In this document: positions 13,901 to 24,000 of the stretch, piece by piece | Numbering within the stretch: position 1 is the stretch's first letter | Layout: every line of letters begins with the position of its first letter | Assembly: GCA_009193035.1 (NCBI GenBank) | Contig: SWDT01000057.1 | Location: 62,001 to 126,000 of the forward strand | Length of the DNA: 64,000 bases | Reading direction: 5' to 3' | DNA from: Halicephalobus mephisto | Lineage: Eukaryota; Nematoda; Chromadorea; Rhabditida; Panagrolaimidae | Notes under the pieces: model-generated | What the model was told of the DNA's origin: nothing | The model's database searches: none | What the model saw: the letters and a program-made list of their open reading frames with translations, nothing else | Made by a program: the position numbers and the translations under genes

Positions 13901-16114
13901 CATTTTTTTAATTTTTAAACAACTTAAACAATAAAAATAAATATTTAAAAAAATTAAATATTAAAAAAGAAAAAACTTTCTTAAGAAAATTTAATTTTAA
14001 TTTAAAAAAAAAAGAAAATAAAATTTTAATCTAAAAAAAAAAGAAAATTTAATTTTAATTTTAAAAAAATAAGAAAATAATATTTTAATTTTAAAAAAAA
14101 ATAAAAATTTAATTTTAATTTAAAAAAAAATAAGAAAATAATATTTTAATTTTTAAAAAAAATAAAAATTTTAATTTAAAAAAAAATAAAAATTTAAGAG
14201 AATAGAGATTTTCGTTTTTGTTCGTAAATGAATATTGACATGGCTGAGGACACACATGTATCCGAGGTAAAAACCACGAGGAATATCCTGCAGCGATCAA
14301 ACAGCAGTCAACAATCAAAAACAAAAATATCTCGATGAAAATCTATCTTCCAATTTTTTTTCGAAAAAAATTGTTTTAAAAAAAGATTTTTAAAAATAAT
14401 GTTTTTATAAAAAAATGAAATTAAAAAATTCTAATTTTTTAGAAAAAATACAAATTTAAAAAACAAAGTTTTTAATAAAAAAAATAAATTTAAAAATTCG
14501 GATTTTTCGAAATTGTTTAAAAATAAAAATAGAATTTTCTGAAAACTTCTAAAATTCACTAAAAATTCGAAATTTAAATTATAAAAATTATAAAATTTAT
14601 GTCCAAGTTGAAAAAAGTTTAATTTTTAATTTTTTTAAAAACATTATTTTTTAAATTCCCGCGTAAAAAAAAGAGAACTTCAAAAAGTGGCAAAAGTGGT
14701 AAAAGTGGCAAATCTGACAATCCAGTTCCAAATCAACTCGTCTTGTTTTCATTCTTTTTTTATTTCTTTTTCGATTACCCTAAAAATTCTAAAATTCACA
14801 TTCGAAAAATTCCGTAACAAATTTCTTTTCTAAATTTTGTGATAAATTTTATAATTTGAAAAATCAGCTTTTTTCGGAATTTTAAAACTCCCGCGAAAAG
14901 GGCGAGAGAGTTTAGAAAAAAGGCAAAAGTGGTAAATTTGGTAATCTATTACGAAATCGACTCTCGTTTTTTAACAATCCCAAAAATTTAAGTTTAAAAT
15001 TTTTTTAAATATTTAAAATTTCTAACATTTTTGAACTTAAAAATTCCCGCGAAAGGGGCGAGAGAGTTTAGAAAAAAGGCAAAAGTGGTAAATTTGGTAA
15101 TCTATTACGAAATCGACTCTCGTTTTTTAACTTTCTACCGATCTTAAAATTTCTAAAAATCACTAATTTTTTAAAATTTTTATAAAAATAACTTTTTTCT
15201 GACCAGTTTTATTCCTCAAAGAAGGAAATTAGTTAAACATATATTTTTCTTTTTTTTGGAGATGTACGATTTCCTTGTGACCAGTTTCACCCTCGAAAAA
15301 AGGGGAAATCGGTCAAAGGTACAAAATAATTTTTCGATCGATGCGCAAAAAATTCAATCAATAATTGTCCTAGACACAAGAAAAATATTTTTTAAAAATC
15401 GAAAATTTTTAAAAATCAAACTATTTTAAATAAATTTTAAAAAGTTAAAAATATATTTTAAATGAAATTTAAAAAGTTAAAAATTTTTAAATAATATAAA
15501 AATTAAAAAATAATTTTTCGAACAATATTGAAAAAATTTTCAAAATTAAATTCGTTTTTTTGAACAAGATAAAAAAGTAAAAATTCTCGTCCGTATTACG
15601 ATAAAGACACAATCTCGGATTTTCTCCATTTGTAGATTAATCGATGAAGGTGAGGAAGAGATAACATCGGATTCCCCGCCGGCATGCGGTTTTCCGATTT
15701 GTTTGATTTGTCCAATTTTCATCAAAAATTATAAAAATTGAACCATTTTAAATTTCCCAAAAAATTATAAAAATTGAATGATTTTAAATTTTCCAAAAAA
15801 TTTTAAAAATTAAATGATTTTAAATTTCCCAAAAAATTATAAAAAATTAAATGACTTTAAATTTTCCAAAAAATTTTAAAAATGAATGATTTTAAATTTT
15901 CGGAAAAACCAGCTTTAATTGGTGATTTGAATTTTTTGAATTCTTTTGAATTAAACCAATTTTGAAGTTTTCGTGTTTTTTAATTTTTATTTAATTGCGA
16001 AATATTTCGAAACGACAAACCTCTGGATAAAGCGTCATCTAGTTGTTTCAATGTCGTCGAAAGAAGCAGATTCGCTTCGTGAAATTCATCGTGATCATCC
16101 AGTTCGTTCGTCAT
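1918..16114 (-). CDS. hlb-1: Liprin-beta (three SAM domains), complete gene of ten coding exons
   Basis: Scaffold of the liprin family, acting with liprin-alpha and receptor phosphatases at synapses and cell junctions. Exons in transcript order: 16114-16021, 13849-13499, 12753-12506, 7488-7285, 6606-5674, 5062-4666, 4463-4078, 2795-2148, 2106-2014, 1962-1918. Every junction is GT-AG and in phase, giving 3399 nt and 1132 residues. The N-terminal coiled coil contains LQVSVLNEQVGAQKEKIRDL, very like vertebrate liprin-beta. SAM1 (about 825-895) spans the exon 7/8 junction (ELEK-ELLMKNPLHRKRL). SAM2 (about 903-970) and SAM3 (about 990-1060, LKSIDLAEFTPNL, KTLLRRHLTTQFN) are in exon 8. The tail keeps KKGFSLSRKKNK. 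The start ATG lies 18 nt after a TTATAG acceptor. The 4666 donor (GTGATT) is the least certain boundary, because the frame stays open beyond it. Exon 5 carries a coding minisatellite. Long introns hold repeats and a nested gene. Confidence 0.9.
2796..4077 (-). other. hlb-1 intron 7 with diverged tandem repeats
   Basis: No coding exon is supported. Positions 3280-3600 hold three diverged copies of a roughly 100-bp unit (each with ATATTA, a CATG-containing stretch and AGAAnG). 3690-3930 holds two further related segments sharing AATTCGTAA and GGACC/GGTCC motifs. 2930-3060 is a GC-richer island without a convincing frame. Confidence 0.55.
6280..6450 (-). repeat. Coding minisatellite in hlb-1 exon 5
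   Basis: About eight imperfect 21-24 bp units encode a 7-8 residue repeat of the type QQNPDFH / QQNQNFH / QQKLDFH. The units vary in the last residues but stay in frame. The array lies just after the coiled-coil segment ending in IHQIMNQQ. Confidence 0.85.
7489..9185 (-). other. hlb-1 intron 3, proximal part: AT-rich DNA and direct repeats
   Basis: No exon is supported. A segment of about 80 bp containing TTTTTTAAGATAAATC is present twice (about 7915-7990 and 8045-8115). 7700-7900 and 8525-8760 are less AT-rich but lack a convincing frame. The distal end is the satellite listed separately. Confidence 0.5.
8860..9190. repeat. Dispersed satellite S1, copy 1
   Basis: Tandem, diverged units of about 40-60 bp built on ATATTGCGnGCAAnCTGC followed by GATTTGACTTTGAT. 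The block ends with TTTTATAGACCT, the same boundary seen in the copies near 46.0-46.5 kb (opposite orientation) and 60.05-60.48 kb. The end of the block overlaps the stop codon of the nested gene. Confidence 0.85.
9186..11088 (-). CDS. Unrecognised two-exon gene nested in hlb-1 intron 3
   Basis: Exon 1 is 11088-10925 (ATG, starts MSSIPTTMDELVKTRPILEF) and ends at GTTAGT with two bases of a codon. Exon 2 is 9672-9186, starts after TTGTTCAG with the one base needed, and ends at TAA. The join is in phase and gives 216 residues. The protein is Ser/Pro-rich and looks disordered: a short Pro run (YLPPPPPYDP), basic RRKYRIHRSLSDSKYG, and a His-rich SPKRHSHHGRHG. No domain is recognised. It has its own start and stop and does not splice in phase into hlb-1 exon 4, so a nested same-strand gene is preferred. 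An alternative hlb-1 isoform through the CCAG/GTCTAT site cannot be excluded. The last codons and stop fall in the S1 satellite edge. Confidence 0.6.
9673..10924 (-). other. Intron of the nested gene with AT-rich tandem array
   Basis: The intron is extremely AT-rich. From about 10505 to 10830 a roughly 32-bp unit (TTTTTAAAAATAAAAA plus AATTTTTAAC) is repeated about eight times. 10007-10219 is a GC-richer island (frame containing RNCLEIFSFVPCG) that I could not assign. Confidence 0.5.
11420..12250. repeat. Two tandem arrays in hlb-1 intron 3
   Basis: 11420-11880 holds about three copies of a roughly 170-bp unit containing ACAACTTTTGAATCAGAAGC. The same family recurs at 63690-64000. 11940-12250 holds about five copies of a roughly 58-bp unit containing AAATTATAAATTACACTGTA. 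Confidence 0.75.
13850..16020 (-). other. hlb-1 intron 1: repeats and AT-rich DNA
   Basis: Contains a direct duplication of about 85 bp (near 14890-14970 and 15050-15135, both with CGAGAGAGTTTAGAAAAAAG). It is a member of the repeat family also seen at 44.0-44.96, 50.5-50.75, 56.85-57.34 and 62.62-63.09 kb. A 36-codon frame at 14228-14338 (+, starts MNIDMAEDTHVSE) and GC islands at 14200-14330 and 15600-15700 are unexplained. Confidence 0.5.
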
Positions 16115-16249
16115 CTGGTCAGATTTCTTGTACTATAAAAAATAAAGATAAATTTTAAAATTAAAATTAAAAAAAATAAATTTAAATCAAAAAATAAAGA
16201 TAAATTTGAAAATTTGAAAATTAAAGTCAAAAAAAATAAATTTGAAAAG

Positions 16250-16680
16250 TTAAAGAAAATTAAACATCAATTTTTCAGTAAAATTGTCTCATCACGAATT
16301 TAAAAATTTTATTTTAAATAATTCCACGTGATCACTTAATCCTAAAAATTCAAAAATCTAACAAAATTTTAGAAATCTTCATAAATCATTAATTTTAATT
16401 ATAATGTTAAAGAAAATTAAACATCAATTTTCCAATAAAATTATCTCATCACGAATTTAAAAATTTTATTTTAAATAATTCCACGTGATCACTTGATTTT
16501 AAAAATTCAAAAATCTAACAAAATTTTAGAAATTTTCATAAATCATTAATTTTAATTATAATGTTAAAGAAAATTAAACATCAATTTTCCAATAAAATTA
16601 TCTCATCACGAATTTAAAAATTTTATTTTAAATAATTCCACGTGATCACTTGATCCTAAAAATTCAAAAATCTTTAATAA
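16250..16680. repeat. Tandem repeat, about 157-bp unit, three copies
   Basis: Three near-identical units begin near 16250, 16406 and 16563. Each contains ATCTCATCACGAATTT and CCACGTGATCACTTGAT. The block lies upstream of the first hlb-1 coding exon. Confidence 0.85.
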
Positions 16681-16939
16681 AATCGAAAATTTTAAAATCC
16701 ATTAACTTTTGGAATTTGGAGAAAATTTTAATTTGAAACAATATAAAATTCCGCAAATTCGAGAAAACATTAAATAATAAAGAAAATAATCCATTTTTCC
16801 GACAAAAGAAATCATCGTCAAAAATTCCATTTTTCTTTGAAAAAAACCCGACAAATTTGATCTAAAAAAAATTCGTTTTTTTATGACTTTTTAATTAACG
16901 ATTTTAAATAGATTTAAAATAAAGAAAATTTTATTTATT

Positions 16940-17822
16940 TCAGGATCCACTTGCGCGAGTCAACGAAGGACATTTGACGAGGACCTTTTTCGATTTTTTG
17001 GACTTATTGGACACAACACTCGTGTACTTCGTGATCTGACGTTTCTGTCCCGAGAATTTCTAATTTTTACAACTTTGAAAATTAAAAACTACTTGAAATA
17101 ACTTCGAATTTGTTATATACTGTTTTAAAAATTATTTCAAGTAAATTCTTACTTTTTTACGATTTTTATGTGAAATTTGGTACATCTTCAAAATTCAAAA
17201 TTAATCTTCAGAATTTCGACTTCTGATTTTAGATTCTGAATTTATAAATTTTATTATTATATGTAAAATACTTTGTTCAATTTTAAGGATATTTTAAAAT
17301 TTTCCAAATCAGAATTGAAGTGTCTTCAAAATTCCGGATTCTGAAGGCTCACTTCTGATTCTAATTTTAGATTCTGAATCTACGGATTTCATTACTTTAT
17401 TGGAAGTACTTTTTTCAGTTATAATTGTACAAAATATAAATCTTTGAAACAGAAACGCCACATAACCAATTTTAGATATCTTTAAAGTTGAACAATAAAC
17501 ACTCAAACTGAAGTATTCGAACCCCTAGATTCTGAATCTGAAATCGGAATTCTGAACTCTGAAGATTCAGTTCTGATTTATGATTCAGAATCCATGGGTT
17601 TTAAGACTATATTGGAACTACTTTTTTCAATCCTAACGCTGGAATTAAAATGTGAATGCTTGGGACAGAAACGCCACATAACCATATATTCCTAACCTCG
17701 GACAAAACGGGGAAAACGGACCTTTTGCGCTCTTCGATGAGGCTTGGTTCTGTACCCAAACATGCTTGATTATTGATCCAAGGACAAACTATAAAAATGG
17801 CACACAGACTGGCCAAAGACAA
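16940..17822 (-). CDS. Candidate small secreted protein, two exons
   Basis: Exon 1 (17822-17697) starts MSLASLCAIFIVCPW, a plausible signal peptide of about 20 residues ending near NNQACLG. It continues with a tribasic RKR and ends at GTTAGG in phase 0. Exon 2 (17059-16940) begins after an AAATTAG acceptor in phase 0 and encodes a Lys/Ser-rich tail (KSKKSKKVLVKCPS) to TGA, with AATAAA directly after. The joined product is 81 residues. The RKR could be a proprotein-convertase site, but that is inference. Caution: part of the intron and of exon 1's 3' flank lies in a diverged repeat (GAAACGCCACATAACCA occurs twice), both splice sites are weak, and the plus strand also has a plausible acceptor at exon 2. 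No family recognised. Confidence 0.35.
17200..17700. repeat. Diverged direct repeat of about 200 bp
   Basis: Segments sharing CTTCTGATT, ATTCTGAATC, ACTTTTTTCA and GAAACGCCACATAACCA occur in the same order at about 17215-17300, 17330-17480 and 17545-17690. Confidence 0.65.
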
Positions 17823-20800
17823 AACTGGGGTACTTTCTACCGACCTAGATAGAGGTTTTCCCGATCGATCGACATCAGTTTGGAAGTTGCAATACGGTGG
17901 ATTAATCTAGAGCATTTAGTCAACTTAGTTCACTATACAGTAATAGGGAAGTAGTCTAGACTGTTAGGCCATTACTAAGGGGATTTACAGTACAGGTCAT
18001 TGGGGATTTTTCTGTACAGTAAATTTGAGAAGTTACGCAAAAAATAAGTTTTTCTTTTTGAAAATTCAAATTCTACTTTGAAAACGTTCGAATCTTCTAA
18101 AATCTACAGTACACAGGGATCTCCGACAACTTAAATTACACATCTTCTTGAAGGGATTCCAAAATACCATATATTAATGTACTGTAAGATTCAAAATTGT
18201 CAGAAAATAAGATTTTTTTCTGTGAAATTACGAAATTCCACATTTTGAAAACTTCCGAATCCTACAGTATATACAAATCTTCAATACTTTAAGTTGCGGA
18301 TCTTGTTGAGGAGATTCTAAAATATCAAAAAGTTTTGTATACTGTCTACTTAAGAAGTTATATCCGAAAATTCAAAATTTTTCTTCAAAAAATTCCACAT
18401 TTTGAAAATATTCGAATAATCCGTCAGAATTTCTGAATCCTACAGTACACAGGAATATTTTACAAATCCTAGACTTGATGAAGAGATTTTGATCGTTTAC
18501 AATTTTCCCCATAATTCTAAAATAAATAAACTTGTATCCAATAATCCTAAAATTATCAATTTTACTGTGTTTAATTTTGGCATGAGAACGAAGAAAACAG
18601 TGGATTTCGAGAGGTCATTGAGGATACTTGTGAGCACTAATAAGTACTGGATTAAACGAAGGACTCCTGTGCGCGATTGAAAAAGACCGAAGACAAAAGA
18701 AAAGTGGACAACTGCCCAAGGGGCAAAGGGTTGTTGAAAGGGGACCCAAATCGCATTCACACTCTTTTGTTCGATGTTCTTCAGTCATCGCTCAGGGAAT
18801 TATACCACGGCCTATAGTTTTTGAATTCTCGGTTGTAACTTAGTTGATTACAAAGAAATAAAAAGAACAATGAACTTAATAGAATCTTCAAAACACAATC
18901 CAAAATTTGGGATATATGATATCTAAAAAGTATCAAATTCAGAAGTTTTGACATTTTTCAAAAAAATACAATACAGTCACAAATTTTGAAATTCTTGATT
19001 ATAAAAAATAAAAATTATTATAGATGGTTAGAATCTTCAAAACGTAATATAAAATTTAGGATATATGATATCTGAGAAGTATTAGAATTAAAAGCTATAA
19101 TGTTTGTTAAACAAAGTTCAATATAGTTACAAATTTTAGAATTCTCGATTGTAACTTGGTTGATTATAAAAAAATAAAAAGTACTATAAAATTAATAGTA
19201 TCTTCAAAACACAATCCAAAATTTGGGATATATGATATCTAAAAAGTATCCAATTCAGAAGTTTTGACATCTTTCAAAAAAATACAATATAGTCGTAAAT
19301 TTTGAAATTCTTGATTATAACTTGGTTGATTATAAAAAAATAAAAATCATTATAAATGGTTAGAATCTTGAGAATAAGATATGCAGTTTAATATATATTA
19401 TATATGATATCTGTAAAACTTCTGCAGTATAAATTATGACATTTTAAATAAATTTTAACTAATCGTTTTTAAATTCTTAATCATGCAATAACAAATATTC
19501 AAGGAAAGATGAATATCAGACATGACTTAGAAGTTCACCTAACTTAACGTATATACAAAAAAGCGTAACTTTCGGTTTTTTAATAATTACGAAATGTGAC
19601 GAAAATGTAACACGATCGTCACATTTTTCATGAACATTTAGTATTTGTGACGAAAAATGTGACTTAATAGTGACTATTTCCATTTGTTACTAAACCTAAA
19701 GTTACTTTTTTTTGTTTGTAGAATTGCCATGCATTGGAGATACTTTGATTGAGTGCAATGTAGTCTGTAAATTTAGAAAAATGAATTATAATTTAGTTCA
19801 TTAGATAGTAATAACAAAATATTGCAAGTAATTGAACTCCCATAATAGGATCTAGAATTGAAGTATAACAAGCCCTCGTATATCTTCTACTTCAAAAATT
19901 TTTAAAAAATTTAGTTTTTTAAAATATAATTCTGAAATTTTATAATTTCGGAATCATAATTTTTTGTTGTAACTTTTGAAGCAGAAAATTTACAAAAATC
20001 CAAGACAACTAATATTGGAGATCATCTGAAGAGTGTCTTAATTTATCATAGATTTTTGTACATCTTCTACTTCAAAAATTAAAAAAAAATTTAGTTTTTT
20101 TTTCAAAAAATCATGAATTCTCACATTTGAAGATTTTCCAATTTTTTGTTGTAACTTTTGAAGCAGAAAATTCACAAAAATCTAGAATAATTTATACTGT
20201 AGATATCCTTGAAATAATTATAATAATTTACAGTAGTTTCTTATTACTGTAAAATGAGAAAATTTTAATTAATTAATCTAAAATTACGGAGCATGTTACA
20301 CTGAACTTTGGCAATCGATAATCGGCTGTCACTTTACAAAACCGATCAACTGAAAAACAAACAATTTTTAACGTTCGAATGGTCATTTCTCCACAGACAA
20401 AAAATCATAACTTTCGGTCCAGTAACAGATGGAAATCGTCACTATTATGTTTTAATTTTTATCACAAATGTCAAACATCCATGAAAAATGTGACGATTGT
20501 GCTACACTTTTGTAATTATTAAAAAACCAAAAGTTACGCTTTTTTATGTAAATTTGACAATTTGTGAATAAAAAGTTAATTATTTTTTTAAATAAATTAA
20601 TTATAATATACAAAAAACCGTAACTTTCGGTCCAGTAACAGATGGAAATCGTCACTATTATGTTTTAATTTTCATCACAAATGCCAAATATCCATGAAAA
20701 ATGTGACGATTGTGTTACATTTCACAATTACTAAGAAACTGAAAGTTACGCTTTTTTATATAAAGTTGACAATTTGTGAATAAAAAGTTAATTATTTCTT

Positions 20801-21043
20801 TTTAAATAAATTAATTATAATATACAAAAAAAGTAACTTTAGGTTTAGTAACAAATGGAAATAGTCACTATTAAGTCGCATTTTTCGTCATAAATACTAA
20901 ATATTCATGAAAAATGTGACGATTGTGTTACATTTCGTAATTATTAAAAAACCGAAAATTACGTTTTTTTACATGTAGTTTTTTCTGGATTTTCGCTCGA
21001 ATGAAACTTTATAATCACAAAAAACCCGTTTTAAAATTGGATT
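17823..21043. other. Intergenic repeat-rich region
   Basis: No firm gene. 18040-18480: two to three diverged copies of a roughly 170-bp unit containing CCTACAGTA and TTCCACATTTTGAAAA. 18560-18790: a GC-richer island with short frames on both strands, function unknown. 18830-19480: about four copies of a roughly 160-bp unit containing GGATATATGATATCT. 19850-20230: two copies of TTTGTTGTAACTTTTGAAGC. 19555-20975: four palindromic elements listed separately. Confidence 0.6.
19555..20975. mobile_element. Four copies of a ~150-bp palindromic MITE-like element
   Basis: Copies at about 19556-19711, 20395-20546, 20611-20759 and 20823-20971. One end reads AAAAAAGCGTAACTTTCGGT; the other, on the opposite strand, AAAAAAGTAACTTTAGGTTT. 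Both ends continue into GTCAC/GTGAC motifs, so the whole element is an imperfect inverted repeat. The last three copies are in tandem with a roughly 60-bp spacer. No coding capacity. Confidence 0.7.
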
Positions 21044-24000
21044 TCACAAATCCCAACTGAAAAGATGATGCTTGATGAGCATGTCACGAACCCCCTCGCG
21101 CAAGGACTGCTTATTTTCGGTCAATGAAGAGTCAACTGAGCCGGTTCTCCGGAAGCTTTTTCTCGATTGACTGGCTGATAACAGACGAGAAATGGTGTTC
21201 GGCTGTGACACTTTTTCCAAAATTTCAGCGTCCACTGTCAAGTTGAAAGATAGTTGTGATAGAACTCTCAATTCACATTTAATCTAAAAATAAAAATTAA
21301 TGGTTTAATTACTATAAAACTCATAAATTAAAATCATTGCCGAATAGTTCCGACACGAAATTTTGGAGTTTTCCAGTCGAGACTCAAAAGTGTAAAATTT
21401 AGTGTTTATATAATTTTGAAAAGATTGATTCATATGTATAATATTAAAAAAAAATCTAAAAATAAACTTTTTTCTAAAATGGTCCCGACACGACTTTTCG
21501 AAATTTTCCAATCGAGACCCAAAAATAAAAAATTTAGTATTTATATAATTTTGAAAAGATTGATTCATATGTATAATATTAAAAAAAGTCAAAAATAAAC
21601 TTTTTCTAAAATGGTCCCGTCATGAATTTTCGAAGTTTTCTAATCGAGACCCAAAAATAAAAAATTTAGTGTTTATGTGGCTGTAGAAAAATCTAACCAT
21701 GTTATTTTAAAAATAGTAAATTCTTACTTGTTTCCAAGCTGGAGATCTAACGAAAGCATAAGGATGGTAGTATCGCTCTCTGATCGAATTCTGATGACGA
21801 CTATCACACATGATTTCAAACCAAAGGTGCAAACACTGAAAAAAATAACTATTTCAAAAATTCTTTAAAATTATTTAAAAATTTTTTTTAAATTATTTAA
21901 AAATTATTTAAAATATATATTTTTTAATTATTTAAGGTTTATTTTTTAAAATTATTTAAAGTTTATTTTTTTTTAAAATTATTTAAAGTTTATTTTTTTA
22001 AATTATTTAAGGTTTATTTTTACCTGTTCGTTTAAAGCATAAGCGATAAGAGCCCTGATCTTCATGTCCAGTTGGGAAGTGTCCACATTGTGGGATTGGT
22101 TGATTTCCTGGACAGCCCTTATTAGTAGTTCTTCCGGAGTCAGTACTTTTCCGTCTTGATCGAGTTTGAAAGCATCACAAAGAGTCAATTTCGAACTTAC
22201 TGTTTTACTTTTACTTTCACTCAAAGAATTCGCCAAAGTTTCGACGTAAAGCCAAGGATGACCGACGAAAGCGGCCATTATCATGTTTGTTTCTCTGATT
22301 CCGTGATGAAGAACTCTGCAAAATGTTTGTCCAAATTGATTTCGAACAATTTCGCCTATTTTAGGTTCGATTGCTTCATCACCAAAACTACAGTAATTTT
22401 TTCCTCTTTCATCTATCAAAGTCACAAATTTGGCCGGAAACCATCCTTTTCTTCCATTGACTTCTCCAATCCAACAATGTTCATCTTTGTCGGATATTAT
22501 GTTGATTATTTCGTTTTTTTCGAACCCTAATTCGTCTTCTTCTTGTCGTTGGAAGTCCAGCAAGGCTCGGGCTCGTTTTCTGGCTTCTTGACGACATCGG
22601 AAGAATCTCTCTCGGTCCTTGTCATGGCTCTCTATACTGTAGTCAGTCTGCAAAGACAAAAAATAAAAATTTTTACAAAACATTCTTGAAACAAAAATTT
22701 TCAAACTTTTCGTGTCAGAATCAAAAAGTATAAAAATTAAAATTTATGATATTTTTTAAAAGTATAATTATAATTACTGTTAAAAACAAAAAATATAAAC
22801 TTTTGCAAAATGATCCTGAGATGAAAATTTTACAACTTTTCTCGTTGGGACCAAAAAGTACAAAAATTAAAATTTATGATATTTTTTAAAAGTATAATTA
22901 TAGTTACTGTTAAAAACAAAAAATATAAACTTTTGCAAAATGGTCCTGAGACGAAAATTTTAAAACTTTTCGTATCAGAACCAAAAAGTAAAAAACTTAA
23001 AATTTATAGTATTTTTAAAAATTTTAATTATAGTTACTGTTAAAAGCAAAAAATATAAACTTTTGCAAAATGGTCCTGAGATGAAAATTTTAAAAACTTC
23101 CCAGTCGAAAATGAACATAAAATTTGGTATTTACAGATTTTTAATGATCTAATCATAACCATATTATTAAAAATAAAAATTTTCCGAAATGATCCAGACG
23201 CGAATTTCTAGAAATTTTTAGAAATTACTGTATAATTCCGACTTTGCACGATTATTTCAAAATTAATTTTTTTCTAAAATAAATCTAAAAATCAAAAGTT
23301 ACGCTTTTTTGTGAGTGGATATATTAAAATTGATTCATCTATGCATTGTATTTAGGATACCGGTACATTATGTGTCATATCCTATGCATTAGAGCCTTTG
23401 TAACGCACCTTTTTGTGTCTACAGTACTTTACGAAAATAATTTTTGTATTGATTTAATAAATCCCCTACCTGCATGTCCACAGGGTTCTCGTGGACTTCA
23501 GGACACATTGTGAAATGTCTGCAGATCTGACGGATGGCATTTCTGAGATCCACGATTATCTCCGTTTGTCTGATATTTTTTGTTTTTGGATTTTCGTCTT
23601 CTTCCAAAAATGAACTTGATGATGAATTAAAAATATTTGGAAAAAAACTTTTTGATTTTGAAAGTTTTCTTTTTAAAATTTTTTGTTTCGGCAATTCTCC
23701 GTTAAAATCGAAAATCATTCCGCTTTCGACCATCAGAATTCCTTGATATTTTTTTCTCAAAGAAGTTACAAAATCCGAAGTAATACTGTCTTCGAAAGTC
23801 ACCAAATAATCCACTAATCCGTTTATATCCGTTACGGTAGATGGGATCTGAACTATTGAATTGAAGATTTCTCCGGGACAGTTATCGGACTTGTTAGTGA
23901 TTACGGTATCGGATTCGCGGATCTTCAACATGGCCATGATGGTTTTGAAATTGGCAACACTGCCTTCGACGAAGAGATAATCCCATAATCTGAGGACCAT

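Noticed and set aside
22156..22530. Plus-strand 124-codon frame
   Set aside because: Shadow of the SH3/RUN exon of tbc-18.
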